Assembly: GCF_900104355.1 (NCBI RefSeq)
Contig: NZ_FNIY01000005.1
Location: 62,001 to 126,000, forward strand
Direction of reading: 5' to 3'
Origin: Phyllobacterium sp. OV277
Lineage (GTDB): Bacteria > Pseudomonadota > Alphaproteobacteria > Rhizobiales > Rhizobiaceae
Length of the DNA: 64,000 nt
Below are positions 16,476 to 23,678 of this stretch, in pieces (position 1 is the first letter of the stretch; each line of letters starts with the position of its first letter). The translations under genes and the position numbers were made by a program. Under the pieces are notes generated by a model. That model had not been told where the DNA came from and searched no databases. It worked only from the letters and a program-made list of their open reading frames with translations.

Positions 16476-17480
16476 TCAAGCCGTATCAAAAGGATGCAGG
16501 ATACAGGGGACAACCTCCGTGCGCGGTTCTGCGTCATAGGTTCCATTGAGACGGTCGATCAGCATTTCGGTGGCGCGGCGCGCAAGAACCGCCGGACTAT
16601 TGCCCACGCGGGTCAGTTTGGGCCTGATATATTCAAGCTGCGGCTGGTCGCCGAAAACGGCAACCGCGATATCTTCAGGCACGCGAACGCCGCGATCATA
16701 GAACTCAGCCAGCGCGCCCGCCGCCATCAGGTAGTTGCCGAAAAAAACAGCCGAAGGAAGGTTTGCCGCATGACGGGCCAGTAGCCACTGGGCAGCGTCT
16801 TTGCCGGAGGGTGTGAGATACGTACCCTCGTAACGCATCCCTTCGATGAGGGGAACTCCATAATCGTGCAAGCCTTGCTCGAACCCTTCCGCCCGCTGCA
16901 TTGCTTCCTTGAAGAAGGACGGACCGGTAACATGAGCAATACGGCGATGGCCTTTTTTCGCAAGATATTCCCCCATCTGATAACCACCCCCGTGGTCGTC
17001 GATTTTGACGCTGTCGACTGCCTGATTTGGAAGATGCCCAATGAAGACGGACGGAATATCGATCTTCAGCAAGGCGTCGTGCATGCCATGCAAAGCGAAA
17101 TCACCGACGATAAGTCCGTCGACGCGCTTGTTGCTGATCTGGCTGAGATATTCCCGGCCATGGTCCTGCGACCGCCCACCGGGCACATCCGTGTTGAAAA
17201 TCAGCATGTCAAAGCCGATTGCCTCAAGCTCCGATTGCGCGGTTTTTACCAGCTCCGGATAAAACGGGTTGCGTATGTCAGGAATGAGCATGGCGATGAT
17301 GTTTGTGCGCCCGGTCCTCAAGCTGCGTGCTTGCGGGTTTGGCGCATAGCCCAATTCATCGATTGCACGGTGAACGCGTTCCCGCAGAGATTTCGACACC
17401 CGATCCGCATGGTTGATGACATGCGAAACCGTTGTCTTTGATACACCCGCGCGTTCTGCAACTTCCGCTATTGTGCTCAT
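16476..17480 (-). CDS. LacI-family transcriptional regulator of the GH172/ABC operon
   Basis: The 334-residue protein starts with the LacI helix-turn-helix (STIAEVAERAGVSKTTVSHV) and hinge (NPQARSLRTGRTNIIAM), followed by the sugar-binding core. The open frame extends 32 codons further upstream, but the extension crosses an operator and a promoter whose predicted first base is the A of the ATG at 17480, so I place the start there and expect a leaderless message. The gene is first in the minus-strand operon and is separated by 72 bases from the binding-protein gene. Confidence 0.9.
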   Translation of the reverse strand: MSTIAEVAERAGVSKTTVSHVINHADRVSKSLRERVHRAIDELGYAPNPQARSLRTGRTNIIAMLIPDIRNPFYPELVKTAQSELEAIGFDMLIFNTDVPGGRSQDHGREYLSQISNKRVDGLIVGDFALHGMHDALLKIDIPSVFIGHLPNQAVDSVKIDDHGGGYQMGEYLAKKGHRRIAHVTGPSFFKEAMQRAEGFEQGLHDYGVPLIEGMRYEGTYLTPSGKDAAQWLLARHAANLPSAVFFGNYLMAAGALAEFYDRGVRVPEDIAVAVFGDQPQLEYIRPKLTRVGNSPAVLARRATEMLIDRLNGTYDAEPRTEVVPCILHPFDTA

Positions 17481-17486
17481 AATTGC

Positions 17487-17515
17487 AAAATATCGCGCTT
17501 TGAATGCATTTGCAA
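17487..17515 (-). promoter_or_regulatory. Promoter of the GH172 operon regulator, predicted leaderless
   Basis: On the minus strand TTGCAA (17515-17510), 17 bases, then TATTTT (17492-17487). Six bases later comes the A of the start codon at 17480. The -35 box lies inside the operator 17508-17529. Confidence 0.45.
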
Positions 17516-17529
17516 ATCGATTTGTAAAT
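17508..17529. promoter_or_regulatory. LacI-type operator with TCGA centre
   Basis: The core TTTGCAAATCGATTTGTAAA (17509-17528) is an almost perfect palindrome (18 of 20), flanked by A and T that also pair. It overlaps the predicted -35 box of the LacI gene 16476 and is probably bound by that protein. Confidence 0.7.
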
Positions 17530-17588
17530 AATTTTGGGTAATTCATCGTGAGATAAGGCATACCCTCCTCTTTCAAAGGAATGCAGTG

Positions 17589-17602
17589 ATGAAACGTTTC
17601 AT
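17589..17602. promoter_or_regulatory. Second LacI-type operator with CG centre
   Basis: ATGAAACGTTTCAT is a perfect 14-bp palindrome 109 bases upstream of the LacI start at 17480. Its centre matches the operator in front of the other LacI gene (10891-10904) rather than the TCGA-centred one next to it. Confidence 0.6.
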
Positions 17603-17689
17603 TGTCTTATGTGGGGGCTGGCGCACACCTGTTTCCCGGGCGCCACACAGCATTTGGTTTTCTTGGATCATCGGCAATCAAAGCGATTG

Positions 17690-18046
17690 CTATTTTGCTG
17701 CTGAGATACCCGTATCAACAGTGCAGACTTTTGATCGCGTCAAAAACCGCACTTCCCGGCCATTGTCGAGCGAGAACATACCGCCCCGGCCCGGAACGAC
17801 GTCAATAATCAGTTCGGTGTGCTTCCAGACGTCATATTGCAATGCACTGATATAGACAGGCGCGCCACCAATCTCGCCAAGACAGACATCATTATCGCCA
17901 ACAATAAAATCGCCCTGCGCGTAGCACATGGGTGAAGAGCCATCACAGCAGCCACCGGACTGATGAAACATGATCGTTCCATACTCAGCCTGCAGTGTCT
18001 TGATGAGATCGAGAGCAGCATTTGTGGCGCTGACCTGATTTTTCAT
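17690..18046 (-). CDS. DUF779 family protein
   Basis: The 118-residue protein belongs to DUF779, small cysteine-containing proteins nearly always encoded beside acetaldehyde-type aldehyde dehydrogenases, as here. Conserved features are MFHQSGGCCDGSSPMC (four Cys, around residues 28-43) and YISALQYDVWKHTELIIDVV with a GRGGMFSL segment. The Cys cluster suggests metal or thiol chemistry, but the role is unknown. The ATG at 18046 has GGAGGG upstream; it lies 65 bases after the dehydrogenase stop on the same strand. Confidence 0.9.
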   Translation of the reverse strand: MKNQVSATNAALDLIKTLQAEYGTIMFHQSGGCCDGSSPMCYAQGDFIVGDNDVCLGEIGGAPVYISALQYDVWKHTELIIDVVPGRGGMFSLDNGREVRFLTRSKVCTVDTGISAAK

Positions 18047-18111
18047 GATGCCCTCCAAGATGGAGCTGGCGGCGCCACACGAGCGCCACCAGCTTTATAA
18101 CTCTACAATAC

Positions 18112-19629
18112 TCAGAAGAAGCCAAGCTTCTTCGGGCTGTAGCTTACCAGCATGTTTTTGGTCTGTTGATAGTGATCCAGCATCTTCAGATGGTTTTCCC
18201 GCCCGATGCCTGACTGCTTATACCCGCCAAACGCCGCATGGGCTGGATAAGCATGGTAGCAATTTGTCCAGACACGACCGGCCTGAATGGCCCGGCCAAA
18301 GCGGTAACAGGTATTTGCATCCCGGCTCCAGATGCCCGCGCCGAGGCCATAAAGTGTGTCATTGGCAATCGACAGCGCTTCGTCATTGTCCCTGAAGGTG
18401 GTGACTGAAACGACGGGGCCGAAAATCTCTTCCTGAAAGACCCGCATACGATTGTGGCCCTTGAACACGGTCGGCTTTACATAGAAGCCTCCGGCCAGAT
18501 CACCCGCCAGCATATTGCGTTCACCGCCGGTCAAAATCTCGGCGCCTTCCTGCTTGCCGATATCGATATAGGAAAGGATCTTCTCCAGCTGCTCACTGGA
18601 AGCCTGTGCGCCGACCATGGTGGCAGGATCAAGCGGGTCACCCTGAACGATCGCCTCAACGCGCTTGAGCGCACGCTCCATAAACTCGTCATAGATGGAT
18701 TCGTGGATCAGAGCGCGGCTCGGGCAAGTGCATACCTCGCCTTGATTGAGCGCGAACATGACAAAACCTTCAATCGCCTTGTCAAAGAAATCATCATCTT
18801 CTGATGTCACATCCTTGAAGAAGATGTTGGGGGATTTGCCGCCCAGTTCCAACGTCACCGGAATGAGATTCTGGCTGGCATATTGCATGATCAGACGGCC
18901 GGTTGTCGTTTCGCCGGTAAAAGCAATCTTGGCGATGCGTGGGCTGGATGCGAGTGGCTTGCCTGCCTCAAGGCCAAATCCGTTGACGATGTTCAGAACG
19001 CCCGGCGGCAAAAGATCGCCGATGAGTTCAGCCAGTACCAGAATTGAAGCGGGCGTCTGTTCCGCCGGTTTCAAGACGACGCAGTTTCCGGCGGCGAGTG
19101 CCGGGGCAAGCTTCCAGATTGCCATCAGCAGGGGAAAATTCCACGGAATAATCTGGCCAACAACACCCAGCGGTTCATGGAAATGATAGGCCACCGTGTC
19201 ATGGTCGACTTCCGAGATTCCGCCTTCCTGTGCCCTGATAACGCCGGCAAAATAACGGAAGTGATCAATGGCCAAAGGCAGGTCGGCGGCGGTTGTCTCG
19301 CGGATCGGCTTGCCATTGTCCCATGTCTCGGCCTGTGCCAGCAGGGTCAGATTGTCTTCCATCACCTGCGCGATCTTGTTCAGGATAACACTGCGCTCGG
19401 CAACGCTTGTGCGGCCCCAGGCATCCTTGGCGGCATGGGCAGCATCAAGTGCGGCCTCAACATCGCTCGCATCGGACCGCGCGATTTCGCAGAGGACCTG
19501 ACCGTTGATTGGCGAGGTATTGTCAAAATAACGCCCGGACTTTGGTTCGACAAACTTGCCGCCGATGAAATTGCCGTAGCGCTTCTTGAAATTGGGGCGA
19601 ACTGTGCGGTTGAATTCTACCTTGTTCAT
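18112..19629 (-). CDS. NAD-dependent aldehyde dehydrogenase (ExaC/acetaldehyde dehydrogenase type)
   Basis: The 505-residue protein is a typical class 3-fold aldehyde dehydrogenase. Motifs: [20 protein letters not shown], the Rossmann-fold [15 protein letters not shown], catalytic Glu in [12 protein letters not shown] and catalytic Cys in [11 protein letters not shown] at about residue 300, then EIFGPVVSV. Start [10 protein letters not shown] has GGAGGAACACA before it; the frame extends 42 codons upstream but without support. The DUF779 partner and AcoR-like regulator place it in the group that oxidises acetaldehyde or other short aldehydes to acids during alcohol or diol catabolism. Confidence 0.94.
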   Translation of the reverse strand: MNKVEFNRTVRPNFKKRYGNFIGGKFVEPKSGRYFDNTSPINGQVLCEIARSDASDVEAALDAAHAAKDAWGRTSVAERSVILNKIAQVMEDNLTLLAQAETWDNGKPIRETTAADLPLAIDHFRYFAGVIRAQEGGISEVDHDTVAYHFHEPLGVVGQIIPWNFPLLMAIWKLAPALAAGNCVVLKPAEQTPASILVLAELIGDLLPPGVLNIVNGFGLEAGKPLASSPRIAKIAFTGETTTGRLIMQYASQNLIPVTLELGGKSPNIFFKDVTSEDDDFFDKAIEGFVMFALNQGEVCTCPSRALIHESIYDEFMERALKRVEAIVQGDPLDPATMVGAQASSEQLEKILSYIDIGKQEGAEILTGGERNMLAGDLAGGFYVKPTVFKGHNRMRVFQEEIFGPVVSVTTFRDNDEALSIANDTLYGLGAGIWSRDANTCYRFGRAIQAGRVWTNCYHAYPAHAAFGGYKQSGIGRENHLKMLDHYQQTKNMLVSYSPKKLGFF

Positions 19630-19772
19630 TGTGTTCCTCCCTGGCGCAGAGGCTTGCAAAGCAAAAGCTCCACTTGCCTGTGCGCACTGATTGATGCCGC
19701 CTCCTGCGGCTGAGGAAGGATCGCGCGCGGATAGACATGTGTCACCCTGCGCCAATGACCGGGCATTGCCCG

Positions 19773-19792
19773 TTGTCTCACTTTTGAGACAA
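19773..19792. promoter_or_regulatory. Perfect palindromic operator before the aldehyde dehydrogenase gene
   Basis: TTGTCTCA and TGAGACAA form perfect 8-bp arms with a four-base spacer. The site is 144 bases upstream of the dehydrogenase start and just after the regulator's stop codon. It is the probable binding site of the Fis-type HTH of the AcoR-like protein. Confidence 0.65.
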
Positions 19793-19824
19793 TGCCGGAT
19801 TGTATTCCGCAGGCAGCTTGGGCT

Positions 19825-20799
19825 TCAGTTGATCCCGAGCTTTTTCAGCTTGCGGTGCAGCGTGGCACGGCCCATTCCCATCATGGCGGCGGCGGTCGAT
19901 ATGTTGCCGCCCGCATTGGCAAGGGCACGCTGGATGACGCTGCGCTCGGCTGCGGCAAACCCCTGATCTATTCCCATGTTCTGCCCGAGAAGATTGGCGG
20001 CAGGCAGCGGCTTGCTCAAGGTTTCATCCGTGAGACCAAGATAATGCCGGACAGTCCGGGACGCGCCGATAACGAGATCATCCTCATCCACGGCAATCAG
20101 CGCGCTTGCGCTGCGTTCGTAGCTCACATCCGGCCCAAGCTTTGCCAGCATGATCCGTGCCTTTGGGAAAGCCACACGGAAATTCTCCGCCTCCACCCGG
20201 CGCGCCGCATCGACAACAGCAACAGCAATCAGTTTGACAAAGTCTTCGGTGAGATCCCGGCGCGCCGACGAAACATCGATTGCTGCCATCAGGCGTCCGC
20301 AATGGTCAAATATGGGAGCAACGGTGCAGGATAGCGCCGTATTGCGGCTGCGGAAATGCTGATCCCTATGGATCGTCAGGGCGCGTTGCTCGGCAAGCGC
20401 AGTACCGATGCCGTTCGTGCCCTCACGCTCTTCACTCCAGACAGCCCCTGTCCAAAGGCCGATCTTGCAGAAGGTGTCATCGTCAGACACGCTGCCGCGG
20501 CGATCAACCGGAACGCCATCCTTATCCGCCAGAAGCACGCAGCACCCGGCACCGCCAACGGCGGAATAAAGCCGGTCCAGCGTTGCTTGCGCAGTCGTGA
20601 TCAACGATCCCAAGCGCTCGCGGGCATCAGCAAGCTCACGTTCACCGAGAAAATCAGGCGGTGCGCCCTCTTCCGGATTCAAGCCATAAAGGCGCATGGA
20701 ACGCCCCCAGGATGCCACGAGCGCGGATTGCGCAGCGGCACTTCCGGTAAGCGCGGCCTGAATTTGTTCGGCATGCTGTCCATCATGTCGCGTAGCCAT
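19825..20799 (-). CDS. AcoR-like GAF/Fis-HTH regulator lacking the AAA+ domain
   Basis: The 324-residue protein resembles AcoR-type enhancer-binding proteins at both ends but is half their length. A GAF-like sensor occupies about residues 70-190 (EEREGTNGIGTALAEQRALT and HCGRLMAAIDVSSAR are typical) and a Fis-type helix-turn-helix ends the protein (ALANAGGNISTAAAMMGMGR). The central AAA+ sigma-54 activation module, with its Walker motifs and GAFTGA loop, is absent, so it cannot remodel sigma-54 polymerase. Similar short forms are common in alphaproteobacteria. It probably controls the aldehyde dehydrogenase downstream through the palindrome at 19773. Confidence 0.88.
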   Translation of the reverse strand: MATRHDGQHAEQIQAALTGSAAAQSALVASWGRSMRLYGLNPEEGAPPDFLGERELADARERLGSLITTAQATLDRLYSAVGGAGCCVLLADKDGVPVDRRGSVSDDDTFCKIGLWTGAVWSEEREGTNGIGTALAEQRALTIHRDQHFRSRNTALSCTVAPIFDHCGRLMAAIDVSSARRDLTEDFVKLIAVAVVDAARRVEAENFRVAFPKARIMLAKLGPDVSYERSASALIAVDEDDLVIGASRTVRHYLGLTDETLSKPLPAANLLGQNMGIDQGFAAAERSVIQRALANAGGNISTAAAMMGMGRATLHRKLKKLGIN

Positions 20800-21016
20800 T
20801 GGTCTCCTCCCAAAGTCCAGGCGCCCTTCATGCGTTCCCTTACGTTAAGCTAGTTGACGTTCTGGTCAAGACAATCGACGCCGCTGTCATCTGGTCTAAT
20901 CGCTCCCGAAAGATAAAATTTCCAGTTCTTGAGCAAGTTAGGGAATCTCATATCCAGACATGCACGCCTAAAAGTATTTCAATGGCGTCGAAGTGTTTGA
21001 CGACTGTTACGGCAGG

Positions 21017-21250
21017 ATGATGCATATAAAAGACATTCAATCGACGGCGACATTGTCCGAATTGGAAATTCGCGAGCTGTTCAGAAAAATGCTGAAGCTC
21101 ACCGAAAATGCGCGGGGTGCTACATCCACCGGGCGCCATGAACTCGATGTCATACAAAACGTTCTGAAGTTCTCGATGGCGCGGTTGAAAGAACCCGATA
21201 ATCGTGGGACAGCCAACGACAATCCGGCCGGGCATTCCGATATCAAATAG
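21017..21250 (+). CDS. Small hypothetical protein
   Basis: This 77-residue frame (MMHIKDIQSTATLSELEIRE) is helical and charged, with no signal peptide or membrane helix. A GGCAGG precedes the paired ATG codons, and the frame could begin eight codons earlier at a GTG. I do not recognise the family. It stands alone between the divergent AcoR-like gene and the convergent cysE. Codon use looks like that of its neighbours, so it is probably real but unproven. Confidence 0.5.
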   Translation: MMHIKDIQSTATLSELEIRELFRKMLKLTENARGATSTGRHELDVIQNVLKFSMARLKEPDNRGTANDNPAGHSDIK

Positions 21251-21271
21251 TTTCGCTTGCCTTTGCCGGTC

Positions 21272-22081
21272 TCAAAGCCCGACATCATAGAGAATTTGGT
21301 TCATCGAACGGGCAGGCTCTCTTTCCTGTACGCCGCCAATGACCTTGGCGGGAACGCCCGCAACTGTTTTCCTGTTCTCAACGGATTTGAGCACGACCGA
21401 TCCGGCACCAATCTTTGAATTGACGCCGATCTCGATATTTCCAAGCACGGTGGCATTGGCACCAATGAGAACACCATGCCTTACCTTGGGGTGCCGGTCG
21501 CCGGTATCTTTTCCGGTGCCGCCCAATGTGACGCCCTGCAGAATGGAAACATTGTCTTCGATAACAGCCGTTTCCCCAATGACAATACCGGTGGCATGAT
21601 CAAAAAAGACGCCCTTTCCCAGCTGTACAGCCGGATGAATATCGACCTGCAGAACGCGCGATGATCTCGATTGCAAATAGGCGGCAAGGTCCTCGCGGCC
21701 TGTTCCCCACAAGAGATGAGCAAACCGATGGATCTGGATGGCGTGAAAACCCTTCAGATAGAGCAGCACATGCAGCGCGCTTTTGGTCGCCGGGTCCCGC
21801 TCCAGAACCGCATTGATATCTCTCTCTGCACCGGCGAGCACCGTAGGGTCCTGTTGCAGCAGATCGCTGAAAAGATCGAATAATTTTTCGCTCGTCACCA
21901 ATTGGCCGGCCAAGACCTCTGCCAACTGAAAACACAAAGCGTGTTCCAGCCTGTCAAAGCGTATCACCGAATGCTGGAGGACCGGAGCCAGTGTCGGCTC
22001 ACGTTCACTCGTTGCAAGCGCCTCGGAGAGGATACGCGACCACAGGGATCGGCTTTTTGACGTCGCTGCTGCATTGGTCAT
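21272..22081 (-). CDS. cysE: Serine O-acetyltransferase
   Basis: The 269-residue protein has the N-terminal helical SATase domain (about residues 15-150) and a left-handed beta helix of hexapeptide repeats (about 155-250). Key segments are HPAVQLGKGVFFDHATGIVI with the catalytic His of DHATG, the acetyl-CoA loop VTLGGTGKDTGDRHPKV, and VLIGANATVLGNIEIG. It makes O-acetylserine for cysteine synthesis in the cytoplasm. It is only eight bases downstream of an FAD oxidoreductase gene, so they are probably co-transcribed; this pairing is unusual for cysE. Confidence 0.95.
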   Translation of the reverse strand: MTNAAATSKSRSLWSRILSEALATSEREPTLAPVLQHSVIRFDRLEHALCFQLAEVLAGQLVTSEKLFDLFSDLLQQDPTVLAGAERDINAVLERDPATKSALHVLLYLKGFHAIQIHRFAHLLWGTGREDLAAYLQSRSSRVLQVDIHPAVQLGKGVFFDHATGIVIGETAVIEDNVSILQGVTLGGTGKDTGDRHPKVRHGVLIGANATVLGNIEIGVNSKIGAGSVVLKSVENRKTVAGVPAKVIGGVQEREPARSMNQILYDVGL

Positions 22082-22089
22082 GTTGCACC

Positions 22090-23421
22090 TTAAAACCCGG
22101 TGAGTGGCGTGATCTTTGAGCCATCACTGAAACGCGAAAATCGAAAATCCTTTGGATCAACCACAGGCGAGCGTCCCGTTACGATATCGGCCATCAAACG
22201 ACCCGCAGCAGGCCCAATTCCGAAACCATGCCCGGAAAAGCCAGTGGCAATATGAAAGCCGGGCACGGCGTCAACAGCGGAGATAACAGGAATAGCATCC
22301 GGAGTGACATCAATATATCCGGCCCAGCGCTGTGCGATCTCGGCTTGGTTGAACACAGGAAATGCGGCCTTCAGACTATCGAAAAATCTGTCTGACAGAT
22401 TGAGCGACGGCTTGGGATCAAGCACGCGGTTATATTCGAACGGGCTTGCCTCGTCCATTTTCCACTTTGTCGGAATACGCGCTTCATCGAAAAAGCGTCC
22501 ACCAAGGCGAAAAGACAGCGAACTCCATTCCAGTTTCAGGGCAGGCAGGAATTTGAACGCGTAGCGGAATGATTTCGGTACAATATCGACAATGTTCTCA
22601 TCACCTGACGCGATGGTGTAACCGCCATCCTGCCGTTTGCGGATGGCAAAATCTTTGGACCAGAGCGCCGATTCAGGCCCGCCTTCCAGCGGTTTGGTGC
22701 GGATGACCGTGTTCAGCACTTTAAGCTGTGGCAGATCAATCCCGTAAAGACCGCAAAACAGGTTGGACCAGGCACCGCCCGCAAGCACGACAGCATCACA
22801 GCCAATGCTTCCGCGCTCTGTGACCACACCGGAGATCTTGCCGCCTGACGTTTCGATGCCGCGCACCGCACATTCAGTAAGAATGGAAGCACCCTTGTCG
22901 CGCGCCGCCTCGGCAATGGCAGGCGCGGCCTTTTGCGGCTCGGCACGACCATCCACAGGCGTATAGAGCGCGCCTTTGAGGTTCATCCTGCCGCCGGGCA
23001 GCAGATCATCGAGTTCCTTGCCGCTGACCATACGGCTTTCCAGCTGATATCCCTCAAGGTTTTGCAGCCAGCGCTCATTGTCCTCATAGGATTTATCGTC
23101 AGGGGATGTGAACAGAATGCCCGCACGCTTGTAACCCGTATCGCGGCCAAGGCGCTTGTCAAAGCCCGACCATAGACGCAGTGCTTCCGCCATAAGCGGC
23201 ACTTCGCGCGGATCGCGGCGAGAGATGCGCACCCAGCCCCAATTGCGGCTCGATTGTTCCTGACCGATACCACCCTTCTCGCAAAGGGCGACCTTCAGGC
23301 CGCGTTCTGCCAGTTCCAGTGCTGTCGACGCCCCGATAATACCACCGCCGATAACAACAACATCCACCTTTTCCGGGATTTCTTCATCACCGTGAACACG
23401 CACAACATAGGGGCCGGGCAT
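22090..23421 (-). CDS. FAD-dependent amino-acid/amine oxidoreductase (DAO family)
   Basis: The 443-residue protein has the N-terminal FAD-binding Rossmann motif VVVIGGGIIGASTALELAER (residues 21-40) and the DAO-family fold, including ALYTPVDGRAEPQKAAPAIA and the C-terminal FAD contact HIATGFSGHGFGIGPAAGRL. The family (DadA, glycine oxidase, sarcosine/opine oxidases) removes electrons from the C-N bond of amino acids or N-substituted amines. SSRNWGWVRISRRDPREVPL is typical of the opine/gamma-glutamylputrescine oxidase-like branch. The exact substrate cannot be assigned. It leads a two-gene unit with cysE. Confidence 0.88.
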   Translation of the reverse strand: MPGPYVVRVHGDEEIPEKVDVVVIGGGIIGASTALELAERGLKVALCEKGGIGQEQSSRNWGWVRISRRDPREVPLMAEALRLWSGFDKRLGRDTGYKRAGILFTSPDDKSYEDNERWLQNLEGYQLESRMVSGKELDDLLPGGRMNLKGALYTPVDGRAEPQKAAPAIAEAARDKGASILTECAVRGIETSGGKISGVVTERGSIGCDAVVLAGGAWSNLFCGLYGIDLPQLKVLNTVIRTKPLEGGPESALWSKDFAIRKRQDGGYTIASGDENIVDIVPKSFRYAFKFLPALKLEWSSLSFRLGGRFFDEARIPTKWKMDEASPFEYNRVLDPKPSLNLSDRFFDSLKAAFPVFNQAEIAQRWAGYIDVTPDAIPVISAVDAVPGFHIATGFSGHGFGIGPAAGRLMADIVTGRSPVVDPKDFRFSRFSDGSKITPLTGF

Positions 23422-23678
23422 TGAATGGGTACCTCTTCACGAATGGACGATTGCGCAGCTGTATCAGTATGCAAGGTCGTGCGCAGGCACTTCCAATCGT
23501 ACCTCTTTCTCCCCACTGCCGGAAGGTAGAGCAGAACCATCGTGAAGGGAGGCATCTTTTTGCGAATAAATGATTATTTCAGTGGAAACATGCTCAAAAT
23601 GAAGTTCTCACGCACTCAGATTTCCTGTCAACGCCCGACACTTCGCAAGGATACGAAGCATCGAGCGCTGAGCCAGGT

